In this document: piece by piece, positions 37,054 through 49,928 of the stretch | Layout of the letters: each line of letters opens with the position of its first letter | Position numbering within the stretch: the first letter of the stretch is position 1 | Source: Antilocapra americana | Lineage: Eukaryota; Chordata; Mammalia; Artiodactyla; Antilocapridae | DNA length: 64,000 bases | Direction: 5' to 3' | NCBI GenBank assembly: GCA_007570785.1 | Contig: ML661885.1 | Span: 35,906,086 to 35,970,085, forward strand | Notes under the pieces: generated by a model | Seen by the model: only the letters and a program-made list of their open reading frames with translations | What the model was told of the DNA's origin: nothing | The model's database searches: none | Made by a program: the position numbers and the translations under genes

Positions 37054-38000
37054 GTGAATGGGTGAGACTGACAAGTAAAGAGATATTTGGAATTATGCAG
37101 TAAATGTTCTCATCCTAGTAAGCCTAAAGATCATAGAAATATCTGAGGAGTTGATATTTATTCCAGACTGGAGATTTTTGGGAAGGTCCACTTTGGGGTA
37201 ACCTAGGGCTGAGTCTTGAAGGGAGAACTGGAGTTAGTGTGATAAAGAAGGGCAGGAAGGGGGAGCACAAGACTTTGTGGATGATAAAATAGCACAGCCA
37301 AATGCAGAGAGTCATGGGGAAAAGGGTATATTCACATTGCGGGTAGCTGAGGTTGACTGAAAGCTACACTGAGAGTGGAACCGGGGTAAGAGACAGAGTT
37401 TGGGTTCTCTCGTGCCCTTGAATGATTTCAGGCACACAAGTAACAAGTTTTGCTATAAGGACACACCGTGATTTGGGTAAAGAAAAGGAAGACAGGAAGG
37501 AAGGCAGAAAGAATAGTTAGAAGAATACTGTGATAATCAAGGAAGAAATGATGGAGGTTTCACCACCAGCAGCGGCAGTGGGAACAGAAAGAAGGGAGGA
37601 GACGTGAAGAAAGCGGGAGTTATGGTACTTGGTTCCTGGACGAGAAAAGCAGAGTCTTGAAAGATGCTTGGTCTGAATGGATGACAAAAACAAAGCTGTT
37701 AGTTACAGGCAATAAAGCAAAGGTGTGTGTGTGTGTCTGTGCCTACATGTGCGTGCATATACACTAATGATTATGTACGTAAATGGACCTATGAGATGGG
37801 AGAGAGGAGTGGTAGAAATGGAAGGGGGGTGACATGGAACAACTCACAGAATGGACTGCCTGCAGAGGCAGCGAAGGAGAGGCAGAGATTTAGGTTTAAA
37901 AGTGACTAAAATTTGGAAGGCAGGGAAAAGGGCACAGAGACAGAAGGTGGAAACAATAACAAACTCTCCTTACCACTGTTGAGTTGGAGGAAGTCAGTGG
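37054..38000 (-). repeat. L2 LINE, second part
   Basis: Reversed L2 body: 'gagtcttgaagggagaactg', 'caaatgcagagagtcatggg', 'actgtgataatcaaggaaga', 'gaaatgatggaggtttcacc', 'gaaaggcttgtaacacagtt'. The order agrees with the reversed L2 consensus (group of 'gcagtggtccaggcgagaga' and 'gatggtggcttgga'). Diverged; the end is approximate. Confidence 0.6.
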
Positions 38001-38429
38001 GAAAGGCTTGTAACACAGTTGAAACGTGCTATTAGAGAAAGGGTAAAAAGCCAAGGTTAGAGATTTTTTAATTTAAATGTCATTTGTAAATTAGTAGCTG
38101 AAGCTTTGCGAGTGGATAAGCTCCCCGAGGCACTGGGAACAGAGGGAGAAGAGAAGAAAGGCCATAGTGTTTTGGGAAACATAGTTAAATTTAAAAGAGC
38201 CAAGACCCAGAGAGACATGAGAAGTAGAAAAGTATGGGAGTCCTGAGCCCAGATTAGAATGAATATTAAAAGGAGGATATTATTCACAATGTCAACATCA
38301 ATGGAAAGAAATATAAGCCCAACAAAAAGTCATGCCTCAGCAACATTATAAATTATATCACTGAGAGGGGGAAGCTGGGAGGGTGTGGGTGGGGTCGGTC
38401 AGATTCCTCATGGTAAGGAAATTCAATTA

Positions 38430-38530
38430 GATCATATTTTTATTTTAAAGAGCATTTGTTGAATATCTACTTTTTGCCAGAGGCAGTGATCTAGAATTGA
38501 ATAATTATGATTTTTAAAAAACTATACTGT
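38430..38530 (-). repeat. L2 LINE fragment
   Basis: 'gcatttgttgaatatctact', then 'ttttgccagaggcagtgatc', matches the reversed L2 tail (atttattgagcacctactat gtgccaggcactg). Short. Confidence 0.6.
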
Positions 38531-38594
38531 CTAGAATCTCAGCAATCATTTGGATATTATGTTTCAATTTATTTCATTATTATATCTTAGAAGT

Positions 38595-39110
38595 TGTCTT
38601 GGCATGGCTTTCCCAGAAGGTGACCTTGAGACTGATTCAAGTGCAAGTAGTTTATTAGGAGGTGACCTCAGACCAGTTCAGGAGAGGTGTGGAGAAGTAA
38701 GCAGGAAGGAAAAGGAAGCCCATAAAGGATGTGTTATAAAACTGACTGGAGCTCAGTTTCACTGGCAAACTCTTAAAACACTTTTCATATCCTAATGGAG
38801 AGGCAAGGGAGCAGGTGGGTATTTATCCACCAACTTCTATCCCTCATTGGTTGAGGATTACTTTTGGAAACATTAATTCTCCAGCACTCCACAGCTTGCC
38901 TGGCTTGCAGTAAGTTTGCTCCTGAGGCTGGAAAAAAAAATGTCCTCAAATAGAAAGTCAGAGATGTTTCCCCTTGGCAGCCTTTGACACTATAGGTGAA
39001 TGCTAGAGGTTTACGGATAGAGATACAGTTGCTGTAGGGTGTGCACAACTTGAAGACTTGCAATGAATGGGCTCAGAGATTGGTGCTGGAAGAGTCAGCA
39101 CTGGGAGGGT
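38595..39110. repeat. Unclassified, probably an old interspersed repeat
   Basis: The phrases 'caagtgcaagtagtttatta' and 'ggaggtgacctcagaccagt' have the feel of a known mammalian LTR or LINE relic, and GC content is above the surroundings. I cannot name the family. Open frames here lack coding features. Confidence 0.35.
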
Positions 39111-39119
39111 GCAATGGAG

Positions 39120-40020
39120 ATACTTAATAATTCTATTATTTCCCTATGATGTAGATCAGGAACCTTTAGTTCTTTCCTCAGCCACATGTCTATGATAACC
39201 ACTACCTTAAAAATTAAGACGGAATTTAATGTGCACATTATTTCATTATTAAATCAATAAAATTTTATCTTTAGTACCCTTTATATGTATACTTTCTGTT
39301 TGTAGAATTCAGTATCACAACCACATGGTAAAATAAAACAAGGCTCCCTTCTGATTGAATGACATCAATGAAATGAAATTTCTATGTCAAATTTCATTTG
39401 CTGAATTTAACAGATTGTGATAAGTTTACTATTATGTAGTAGGTAACCTGGGACTTTCTATTTATGTTCTGTTTAATTAAGAATGCATGTTACATGATTC
39501 CAGCAGGCAGTTGGCTGAATAAGACTAGTTAGCTACTAAAGGCTGATTCACTCAAAAGAGAGAGAGAGAGCAAATGTCACTAATATTGTAGACACCAACT
39601 TTCCAAATCATTGGTGTTGTCTGATAATTATTAAGCCTTACCATGGGCTAGCAGAGCAGAGATTTAGCATATTATAAAGATCTATGTCTTCAGGAGAAAA
39701 TGGGAGAACTTCAAAGGCACAACACATAAATACAGAAATTCTAAAACACCTCCAAAACAGATATTGATCACAATTTAAACTGATTTTTAAAATTCCTTCC
39801 TTGTCAATAGTCCTTTGATATTTTCAATGAATAAAATTGTATGACTTAAAAACATGAAATTTGGGTCACTATGATAGCACTTAATGTACATTATTTCTTG
39901 ACACAGAAGTAGGATGTTGGAAAGAAAGTCAGGCTCCCTTACTGGTTAACAATTCATACAGGAATGGAAGACTGTACCTGAAAAAACTGAAGCTTATAAT
40001 ATACCACAGACCTTTGGAAA
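39120..40020. other. Unique AT-rich DNA, no gene seen
   Basis: No gene supported. A short GA run at 39559-39570. Confidence 0.5.
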
Positions 40021-40022
40021 CT

Positions 40023-40362
40023 GTGACGGTTAATTTTGTGTATCAACTGGGATGTTGTCTTTTTTTTGAGACTGACATTTGAATCAGGGAGCTCTGAGTA
40101 AAACAGATTGCCCTCCATAATGCAGGTGGGCCTCACTCAATCAGAAGAAAGCCTGAACAGGACAAAAAGACTGGCCTCCCCAAATAACAAACTTCATCTA
40201 TACCATCAGCTCTGCTGGGTCTCCAGCCTGCTGACTCACACTGTAGATTTTCATCAAACCACCTCCATGATCACATGAGACAATTCCTTATAAAATATAT
40301 AAACACACACACGTCACACACCCTATTCATGTTTTGCTGGAGACCCTGGACTAAAACAATGT
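40023..40362. repeat. Ancient LTR-like repeat (probable MaLR type)
   Basis: 'ctgtgacggttaattttgtg', 'agcagatt'-like 'acagattgccctccataatg', 'gtgggcctcactcaatcaga', 'ctgctgggtctccagcctgc', and the ending 'gctggagaccctggactaaa' follow a common mammalian repeat whose ends resemble TG...CA of an LTR. Only LTR-type noncoding sequence is present, with no viral gene. The family assignment is uncertain. Confidence 0.6.
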
Positions 40363-40534
40363 TCTTGCAAAACAGTCAAATTTAGGTATGTAAAATCCCC
40401 AAATGCCAAAAATCTATAGTTTTACTTATTTAATTTGGTGTGTCTTCTCAGTTTTAAACTTGAAAGATTTTAATGGACCCATTTTTACAGGTGACTGAGT
40501 AGTAATAATATTCAGTATTTCTTGATAATTCATG

Positions 40535-40670
40535 TATGCTATCTCATTCTATCTTTACAAAACCCTGACAAGCTAGGTAGTAATATTATCCTTATATTAT
40601 AGATAAAGTTTCTAAAGATGGTATTAGATTGCAACATGGGGTCTCAATTCAGATTGAGTTGACCTAGGTC
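40535..40670 (-). repeat. MIR SINE, reversed
   Basis: 'gctatctcattctatcttta', 'caaaaccctgacaagctagg' and 'tattatccttatattataga' follow the reversed MIR 3' half. Diverged. Confidence 0.6.
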
Positions 40671-40680
40671 TCATCATTCA

Positions 40681-40840
40681 GCTTCCCAAAGTAGCAGTTT
40701 CCTCTCGTGAAACAAAGGAAGAACAAAAGGATATTATCTTCTCGTATGCTCATGCAAGAACTAAATGAGATATAAAACCTGTAAAGCACTTTGACCCTAC
40801 CTGGCCCAGTGAAAATATTAACTATATTCTGCTGTTAAGC
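40681..40840 (+). repeat. MIR SINE
   Basis: 'gcagtttcctctcgtgaaac', 'aagaactaaatgagatataa', 'aacctgtaaagcactttgac' and 'ctacctggcccagtg' follow the MIR 3' half. It lies next to an oppositely oriented MIR. Confidence 0.7.
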
Positions 40841-40981
40841 ATAAACTATCTAACAAGGTAATGAGGTGTGAACAAAATTTTATTTATTTCTATGTTCATT
40901 GTGTTATATGATTCCAAGAAGAACTTTTTGTCAAATCAATTCTTTTGATGTTTCCATATAGCCTATATTTCTGGTAATGTT

Positions 40982-41005
40982 CTATATATATATATATATA
41001 TATAT
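40982..41005. repeat. (TA)n microsatellite
   Basis: An uninterrupted run of alternating T and A, about 12 units. Confidence 0.95.
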
Positions 41006-41253
41006 CCAAATGCCTGGTCTGCAAAGGCTTCCTGCAGAAGGTGGCATATTGCTAATGCACTTCAAGATGGGAACTTGAAAGATATAAAAAGGATTTGACA
41101 TCTGGCATGGTGACTCAATTAATTACTATGTTGGATTAATTAGTTTACTGGGTCTCTTGAGACAACACCATGAGCCTGAACAGAGAAACAAAACATGGGC
41201 TGGTGAATAAGCAATTTAAAGGAGTGCGCTAATTCCAAATTTGATTTCAGGTT

Positions 41254-41280
41254 GGATAAGGTAGGGTAAGGTAGGGTTAG
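41254..41280. repeat. Short GGGTAA-like decamer repeat
   Basis: 'ggataaggtagggtaaggta' followed by gggttag: two and a half copies of a TAAGGTAGGG-type unit. Telomere-like in flavour but too short and irregular to mean a telomeric insertion. Confidence 0.6.
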
Positions 41281-41599
41281 ATTATATATTGTATGATGAA
41301 GAAAATTTATCTTCATGAAATAAAACCTATATTAAATGACTGTCAAAATTATAAAGAGGTAACAACATTGTAGAACTCTTTGAATTAACACCTAATTCTT
41401 CAGTCATGAAAGTTATGAAGTATTATAACAAGTATTTTGCCCAAAGTAAGAGAAAATAACCTGCTTATAATCATTGCATATCTTCTCCAAAAGCTTTTAA
41501 TAAATTTAGAATTCATGTAAAGAAATTCCTAATAATTTTATCATACTCAGATCATGTTACAGATGCTATTGGGAAGGAGTGTGATCTGGAATTTAAAAA

Positions 41600-41770
41600 C
41601 ACAGATTCTGTAATCAAAAGGCCTGAGCCTCAATTTTCTTATCTACAAATAAGATTTTAAATAGGACCAAATTCGCAAATTTGTTTTGAGGAGTAAAGGA
41701 GCTAATACATTTCTAATTCTCCATATAGTGTCTAGAAAATAATAAGTACACAGTGTACCTTAGACAATTA
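41600..41770 (+). repeat. MIR SINE
   Basis: 'acacagattctgtaatcaaa', 'cctcaattttcttatctaca', 'ttgttttgaggagtaaagga', 'ctaatacatttctaattctc' and 'tgtctagaaaataataagta' follow MIR in order. Confidence 0.8.
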
Positions 41771-41779
41771 TTCTAGAGA

Positions 41780-43325
41780 AGTAACAGTAGTGCCAAGAGT
41801 ACTACTAGTAGTATTTAATGACATAAAATCAAAAGTAAATTCTGGGAACAAAATGCTATTATCAAAAAAAAAAAAGTATATTTTAGCAAAGCAGATACAT
41901 TTTAAAATAAAGGAAAATTCTATAGTTTAGGGAAGCAACATGAATCAAACGTTGAAATCCAAAGACAAAAGAAGAAAACTAGGTTATTAAGATTATTTTC
42001 TATTAAATAATTATTCACCACTACTGGGTTTTTGATACCCTAAACAGCATCCATTCATTTCAAATAGTACCAAAAATACCAAAATGTCACATCTACAAGT
42101 GAATTATTTAAATGATATTAAGTATGGCATAAGGTAGCTTTAGAGTGGTACAGAAATATGAAAAAAAATCATGTCATATCTAAAAATCAGGAAATTATTT
42201 CACTGAAAAATTAAACTTCTACAGATAGGTTTACTTTCCATACATCATAATTTAGCATATGCTAAAGATGTATAAAAAGCATCATTTTACATATATATCA
42301 TGATATAAAGATTAATTAAAAATTACATTTTCATAGAGATATTATGCTGATAAAATAAAAAGGAAAACATGTTTCTTACATGAACACTAGCTGACACCTA
42401 AGTGGCACTACAATTTGGAAGAAATAGCAGACAAATGACTAAAGTTTGTGTTGGTGTCTGATACACAGTGATAAATAAGATAAATATCTTATTGCCTAAA
42501 ACATTTTGAAAGCAATGCTAGAGTACCAATAGAAACGCCCAGAATCAAATGGGTTTTGAAAAGGATTTAATTCAACCTTTGATGTTGAGATAATCTTCCC
42601 CTTGCCTTTGCTTGATTAAGCAGTATAATAGCTAGTATCACCCTATCAAAGGAATCAGCAGAACAGTCCACTCTACAACTCAACCTCTAAGGGTCAGCCG
42701 TGTTTGGGGAGCCACTTCTCAAACCCCTTATGCAGCAGGTACCCTGGACCACCACACATGACACTGCCCAGATTATTAAATATTTAGCCTGGTCTGTCAA
42801 CTTGCTTGGTTCTTAAATACATGTGAAGTCTCCTACTTTATCCTTTTACAGATAAACACAAGGATTTAGAAAGTAAAAAGCACATTTCTAGAATCTCTTA
42901 TTCTGTTTAAAAGTTGGATGACACAAATGTTTCTTATTTATTTCAGTCATTACTTTTAGTTAAATCAATAACCTCTTTCTCATTCACATAGCACTAAATA
43001 AGCAGAGATCTGCAAATACTAGTTTCTTTCATGTAATAACCCAAAGAAGAGATTTCTTTCATGTAATCAACTGAAAAAGTAAAGCAACATTGCTGAGCCA
43101 ATCAAGTACACTTGTTAAAACTCCTCTAGGAGTTCTTACACCCCCACCCCCACCACCTCAATGTAGATAGTGGCATTTAGCAGGCACGAAACTCTTCCTA
43201 CATAAATGGCATTTAGAGAGAGGGCCTTCCACTTCATATATATAATTTCTGGATCTCCTAGAGAATATCAAATATTTTTATCACCAAGCTTTGTCACTTG
43301 TATTATCACTCATAATAGGAGAGGC
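41780..43325. other. Unique AT-rich DNA, no gene seen
   Basis: No supported gene. A 15-bp direct repeat tttctttcatgtaat appears near 43023 and 43050. A C/A-rich stretch lies at 43139-43160. Confidence 0.5.
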
Positions 43326-43329
43326 CCTA

Positions 43330-43772
43330 GTGTCCTGATTCCTGGACTTTGTGTATGTTACCTTACTAGGCAAAAGGAAATTAAAGCAGATGGAGTTAAA
43401 GTTGCTAGAGTATCCTGGATTACTCAGGTGGGCCCAATATAATCATCACAAGCGTTCCTGAATGTGGAAAGGGGATACAGAAGAGTCAGCATCAGAATAA
43501 AGATATGTAAAAGACTCAGTCAGCCATTTCTGGTTGTGAAGATGGAAGGGAGCCGTGAGCCACGGGTTGTGGACAGCCTTTAGAAGATGGAAAAGCAAAG
43601 AAAACATCTGTCCTCACCTTCTAGAAGCTCCAGCAAAAAAAAAAAAAGCCCTGCAGACACTTTGATTTTAGCTCCGAGAGATTCATTTCAGACTACAAGA
43701 TGATGGACTTGGCTTGTTTTAAGTCACAAAGTTTATGGTAACTTGCTGGAGCTGCAATAGGAAACTAATATG
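43330..43772 (+). repeat. MLT1-type LTR (ERVL-MaLR), solo and diverged
   Basis: Follows the MLT1 LTR in order: 'tgtatgttaccttactaggc', 'tatcctggattactcaggtg', 'ggcccaatataatcatcaca', 'gcctttagaagatggaaaag', 'ctttgattttagctccgaga', 'cttgttttaagtcacaaagt', and the end 'gcaataggaaactaatatg'. LTR only; no internal retroviral sequence seen. An A-run interrupts it at 43635-43648. Confidence 0.85.
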
Positions 43773-43779
43773 TTGAATT

Positions 43780-44690
<911 letters not shown>

Positions 44691-44693
44691 TGT

Positions 44694-44930
44694 AGGGCTT
44701 CCCAGGTGGCTCAGTGGGTAAAGAATTCGCCTGCAATGCAGAAGACGCAGGCAGACCTCGATTTCCATCCCCGTATTAGGAAGATCCCCTGGAGGAGGGC
44801 ATGGCAGCCCACTCCAATATTCTTGCCTGGAGAATATTGCGCCTTGCATGGACAGAGGAGCCTGGGGGCCACAGTCCACAGCGTTGCAAAGGGTCACACA
44901 TGACTGAAGCGACTGAGCATGCATGCACAC
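44694..44930 (+). mobile_element. Bov-tA SINE
   Basis: Head 'agggcttcccaggtggctca', tail 'gactgaagcgactgagcatg' and 'catgcacacacgac'. Contains a small internal insertion near 44837-44850. Candidate short flanking repeat ctactg. Forms an inverted pair with the SINE at 45.1 kb. Confidence 0.93.
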
Positions 44931-45104
44931 ACGACTACTGCAGTCAGTTCTATTCAGTAAATCCTTAAGAACCAGAAATGATAACACATCCTCAAAAAGC
45001 ATTGGTACAATGTAAAATCAGGAAACATTAGGACAATAACTCAGAGTTAAAATTCCTACATTTGACCGCCAATGTAAGTAAAACATTGCAGTTAAAGACA
45101 ACTA

Positions 45105-45418
45105 TGAAGTGAAGTGATGTGAAAGTCTCTTTGACCCCATGGACTATATACAGTCCATGGAATTCTCCAGGCTGGAATACAGGAATGAGTAGCCTTTCCC
45201 TTCTCCAGAGGATGCTCCCAACCCAGGGATCGAACCAAGGTCTCTCTCATTGCAGGCAGATTCTTTACCAGCTGAGTCACCAGGTAAGCCCAAGAATACG
45301 GGAGTAGGTTGCCATTTCCTACTCCAGGGGATCTTCCCAAACCAGGGATTGAAGCTGCATCTCTTGTGTCTCCTGCATTGGCAGGTGGGTTCTTTACCAC
45401 TGTGCCACCTGGGCTTCC
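45105..45418 (-). mobile_element. Bov-tA/Bov-A dimer-type SINE, reversed
   Basis: Two reversed SINE units: 45105-45287 with 'tttaccagctgagtcaccag', joined through 'gtaagcccaagaatacggga' to a second unit ending 'ctgtgccacctgggcttcc'. Same dimer layout as at 31.3, 55.6 and 62.0 kb. Confidence 0.9.
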
Positions 45419-45424
45419 TGAAAA

Positions 45425-46210
45425 GATATATACCTTAAGCCATAACTCTCCTACAGTGATACAGGACTTCTGTGAACAACATTGAGAGGTTTTTTTTTAA
45501 AGTACTTGGCAATTTCCTGAAATTATTACTAGTTTCAGTGGCTAGGACAACTACATGGACAAACAGTGGAGACGTATGTTTTCCCAAATAAAAAAACAGT
45601 GTTTAATCAAAGTTGTGATGCTTTTATATTTGGTACTTTAGGCCAGACTTTATGTTACAAATCTGGACAAAACCCTTAAGAAACAGGCAGTTTAGGTTGA
45701 TATTCTCCTTTTATATCTTCCCAATTATTACTTTGTGATCATTATATAGAAATAGGATATAAAGACAATATACACTGGCATACAGTAGGAATCAATCAAA
45801 TGCTCACTTAAGAAATAAATACATGGGTTAATAAAAAAATAAATAAATGAACCCTTCAAAATGTCAAAGAACGGCCATTAAACCTAAATACTGTTTAAGA
45901 TAAATAAAAGAAAATCTCAGTCAGGAACTGGAGACCTTCTTTTTAAGTAATTAAATCTATGGCATTCATGTTCTGGGATTATTTCCATACTATATTAGCA
46001 CACTAAATTTTTTAATATTTCAAAATATTAATCGTGATAGTGTAATTGGTTACTTTTAAAATAGAATTTTATCTCAGCCTGTTCAAGACCAGACCTGAAA
46101 ATGGAAGAAATGCAATAGGAAGAAATATGTATGTTAAGCCATATAGAATAGATGGCTGAGGAAAGTCCTAAATAAAACAGAATATATTCACTTGCTCTAC
46201 TCAGTATGAC
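45425..46210. other. Unique AT-rich DNA, no gene seen
   Basis: No gene or clear repeat. Confidence 0.5.
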
Positions 46211-46213
46211 ACT

Positions 46214-46560
46214 GGGATCTAAAAAGACATTACACAAATAAACTTACTTACAAAACAGAAAGAGACTCACAGACTTAGAGAATGAACTTATGGTTGCAAG
46301 GGGGTGAGCGGGGGGAAGGATGTGAGAGTTTGGGATAAACATGTTAGACATGTCTATATTTGAAATGGAAAACCAACAAGGAACTACTGTATTGCACATG
46401 GAACTCTGTTCAATGTATGTGGCAGCCTGGATGGGAGGGGAATTTGAGGGAGAATAGATACACATATATGTATGGCTGAAACCCTTTGCTATTAGCCTGA
46501 AACTATCACAACATTGTTAACTGGCTTAATCTGTATACCTTAATACAAAATGAGACATCT
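46214..46560 (+). mobile_element. L1 LINE 3' end (first copy)
   Basis: 'acaaataaacttacttacaa', 'gaaagagactcacagactta', 'gaactactgtattgcacatg' and the ending 'actatcacaacattgttaac' are the 3' untranslated tail of an L1. Only the tail is present, so 5'-truncated. Confidence 0.85.
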
Positions 46561-46872
46561 TAAAAATCAGAATGAATTCAGTCATCACACTTTGCAAAGT
46601 GATATATAAGTCATAGTAGGTAATATAAAATATTTGCTTTAATTTGGCCTTAGTTTCTCATCAAGTTAATAACTTAAATATATAGCTTTAATCTTGATGC
46701 TTTTAAAAGCAACACCATAGAAACAGAGTTTTTTTCAAATTATAATTTTCTCGAACTATATGCCCAAGAGTGGAATCACTGAATCATATAGTAACTTTAT
46801 TTTTGGTTCTTTAAGGGACATCTATACTATTTTCTATAGTTGCTTCACCAATTTACATTCCCACTAGTAGTG

Positions 46873-46999
46873 ATTGCTGCTGTGTGTATTCAGTCGTGTC
46901 CACTCTTTACAACCCTATGGACTGTAGCCTGCCAGGCTCCTCTGTCCATGGGGTTTTCCAGGCAAGAATACTGGAGTGGGTTGCTATTTCCTTCTCCAA
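46873..46999 (-). mobile_element. Bov-tA SINE, reversed, 5'-truncated, nested in L1
   Basis: Holds only the 3' two thirds of a reversed Bov-tA, ending at 'tgctatttccttctccaa'. Flanked by ccactagtagtg / ccaccagtagtg (46861-46872 and 47000-47011), a 12-bp duplication with one mismatch. Confidence 0.93.
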
Positions 47000-47072
47000 C
47001 CACCAGTAGTGTAGGAGGGTTCCTTTTCCCCCACAACTTATAATTCAAAAAGATCCTTGCACCCCAATATTC

Positions 47073-47283
47073 ACTGTGCTGTCTCTTCAGTCATTTCTGA
47101 CTCTTTGGGACCCTATATGGGCCATAGCCCTCCAGGCTTTTCTGTCCATGGCATTTCCCAGGCAAGAATACTAGAGTGGGTTGCCATTTCCTCCTCCAGG
47201 GGATCCTCCCGACCCAGGGATTGAACCTGCGTCTCTTACATCTTCTGCACTGGCAGTCGGCTTCTTTACCACTAGCGCCAGCA
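47073..47283 (-). mobile_element. Bov-tA SINE, reversed, nested in L1
   Basis: Reversed, near full length: 'tgctgtctcttcagtcattt', 'agaatactagagtgggttgc', 'ttctttaccactagcgcca'. Splits the L1 text between 'caccccaatattc' and 'agcagaactgtttaca'. Confidence 0.92.
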
Positions 47284-47920
47284 GAACTGTTTACAACATC
47301 CGAGATGCAGAAGCAACCTAAGTATCCGCAGACAGACAAATGAGTAAAGAAGATGTGGTACATACATACAATGGCATATTACTCAGCCATAAAAAAAGTG
47401 AAATAACATCATTTGCAGTAACATGAATGGGATCTAGAGAATATCATACTAAGTGAAATGTCAGACAAGTATCATACAATATTGCTTGTATGCGGAATCT
47501 TAGAAATGATACAAATAAACTTATGTAGAAAACAGAAATAGACTCATAGACATGGAAAACAGATTTATGGTTACCAAAGGGGAAAGAAGTAATAAATTAG
47601 GAGTTGGGGATTAAAATCACATTACCAACATGGATACATGAAATCTAAAAATATGGTACCGATGCACCTATTTTCAGGGCAGGAATAGAGAAGCGGATGT
47701 AGAGAATATACTTGAGGACACAGTGAGGGAAGGAGAGGGTGAGACAAATTGAGAGAGTAGCAAGGAAATATCTACATTACCATAAGTAAATAGGTAGCTA
47801 GTGGGAAGTTGCTGTATAACACAAGGAGCTTAGTCTGATGCTCTGTGATGACCTAGAGGGGTGAAATTGGGGGTAGGGGAGTAGGAGGGAGGTTCTACAA
47901 GGAGGGTTACATGTATGTGT

Positions 47921-48121
47921 GTGTGCGTGCTAAGTCACTTCAGTCCTTTGAGACTCTATGGACTGTAGCCCTCCAGGCTCCTCTTTCCCAGGCAAGAATA
48001 CTGGAGTGGGTTGCCAGGCCCTCCTCCAGGGGATCTTCCTGACCCAGGGGTCAAACCTGCAGTTCTTAAGTCTCCTGCATTAGCAGGTGGGTTCCTTACC
48101 ACTAGTGCCACCTGGGAAGCC
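47921..48121 (-). mobile_element. Bov-tA SINE, reversed, nested in L1
   Basis: Reversed: 'gtgctaagtcacttcagtcc', 'aatactggagtgggttgcca', 'taccactagtgccacctggg', ending 'aagcc'. Follows a short TG repeat at 47911-47926 that may be part of the target. Confidence 0.92.
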
Positions 48122-48215
48122 TTCATATAGGTATACTTGTAGCTGATTCACTTTGTTTTAATGAAGAAACCAACAACATTTTAAAGTAATTATCCTCCAA
48201 TTAGAAAAAAAAGAA

Positions 48216-48420
48216 CACTATTGTATATAAAACAGATAATCAATAAGGATCTACTAGTGTATAGCAGAGGGAACGGTACTCAGTATCTTGCAGTAACCTA
48301 TAATGGAAAAGACTCTAAAAATGAATATATATATATATATATATATAAAACTGAATCATTTTGCTGTATATCTGACTCTAAAATAACACTGTAAATCAAT
48401 TTATTTCAATAAATTTTTAA
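48216..48420 (+). mobile_element. L1 LINE 3' end (third copy)
   Basis: 'gtgtatagcagagggaacgg', 'taacctataatggaaaagac', 'actgaatcattttgctgtat', 'aacactgtaaatcaatttat' and 'ttcaataaa' form another L1 3' tail, just after the second one in the same direction. Contains the (TA)n run at 48325-48347. Confidence 0.85.
48325..48347. repeat. (TA)n microsatellite within an L1 tail
   Basis: About 11 units, at the place where L1 tails of this type often carry a TA run. Confidence 0.9.
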
Positions 48421-48429
48421 ATGAAAGCA

Positions 48430-49914
48430 ATGCTATCAACCTGAATTCAATATCTTACTTATCTACTTTGCATCACCTTCTTTCACAAGACAGACATCCT
48501 TTTCCATACTTTTATCGCTCAGCCCCCAAACCATAATAACATATATAAACAACAATCCACTAAAATATTGTGTAATGGTTAAATTTTGCCCATTATGAAC
48601 ATAAATGTATCTGTATCTGAATAATGAACATGTACTGGAAATAAGAATTCCATGTTCACCGTAAAAATTTAAATTCAAGAACTAAACCACCATCCTTCCT
48701 TCTTCTCATGCTTCCATCCTTTCTCATTTGTCAATTACAGTAAAAATGGAAGTACTCATTAAACTTATTAAATGAAGATAGACATGCACTTCTCTTGTTT
48801 TTCATTCACATGCATCAGTAGCTAAAGATGATCTATAATGAGGCAAATGGACCCAAAAAGATTCAGGACGTCTGAGCTTCTTAAATATTGCTTTATAAAT
48901 AAAAACTTGCTTTAAATAACATTAATACTTAAAAGGATCAAACTCCGAAGCCTACCTGGAGTCCAGGAAATATGGAACAATAATAATTTGTTTTCTGCAT
49001 GCAGAATAACAAACCCATTTCTGGGATTTTCCCCTGAAAATATATTTCAACCCCATACAAACCTTTTGATTAATGAGTTGAAATCAGAGACTTGTGTAGG
49101 AAATCTTCAAATATAGAGCATAGCCAACAATCTGTTACGATATCAAAAAGGGCTCAGTGGGAGATATCCCTTATCATATGCCTGTATTTTCATATTGATA
49201 ATGCAGATATTTAAATTTTGGGGATAACTTTTCTATTTGAAAAGAACATGTTTAATTTCTATCTGATAATTCTTATTTTTCAATCATACTTACATTTTAA
49301 ACAATTTCCTTACAATTTACCCTTTAAAGACAAACAACTTTTCAATTCTTCAGCTAAGAATATTCTCTTCTGCATAAAAATAATGCCTAAATAATTTATT
49401 TTTACATACTAAAAATATATATCATGTCACATTTCAAGTGATACCAGAAGAATCATGAAAATCTTTGAAAACCCTTTAAAAATGTAATTGATACTCCCTT
49501 TCTTCCACTGACATTTTTCATTTGAAAAGGGTTCAGACTCAGTCAAACAGTGACTTCTTATCTATACGTGTGGATTTACAAGCAGGTCTGTCTTTTAGTG
49601 GATTAAGAACTACAAACTTAGGGCAAAACATGAAGTGATACCCAAATATCTCCAAAGTTTCCGAGGTGTCTTTGACTATGCATTAAAATTTTAAGCAGGA
49701 TAAAAATAGGTTTATGAGCACTTAAAGATGGCTATAACAGAAAGTCCAGCAACTGTTCAAGACCTCAAGTCAATCTCTTCAACTTCGTTAGATAGACAGG
49801 CAAATCTCAGTCTCCTTTCTAGTCTATCAAGATGTTACATGTTATTTTGAGGTTTGCAAAATTCTTTCTGCTGCTGGAACAGTTAAATAAAAATATTCCT
49901 TTATTCAGAACAGC
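48430..49914. other. Unique AT-rich DNA, no gene seen
   Basis: No supported gene or repeat in about 1.5 kb. Confidence 0.5.
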
Positions 49915-49928
49915 TTTTCAGAAAACTG

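Larger units (their letters stand above)
46750..48215 (+). mobile_element. L1 LINE 3' end (second copy) carrying three nested SINEs
   Basis: L1 3' region: 'actatatgcccaagagtgga', 'ccaatttacattcccactag', 'agatgtggtacatacataca', 'atggcatattactcagccat', 'gatgacctagaggggtgaaa', ending 'attatcctccaattagaaaa'. Broken by Bov-tA insertions at 46873-46999, 47073-47283 and 47921-48121. The L1 text resumes exactly on the other side of each. Confidence 0.88.

Noticed and set aside
41254..41280. Telomere-like repeat
   Set aside because: The unit is TAAGGTAGGG and not TTAGGG, and only two and a half copies exist.
43330..43772. Possible intact endogenous retrovirus
   Set aside because: Only a solo, diverged MaLR-type LTR is seen, with no internal gag, pol or env sequence next to it.
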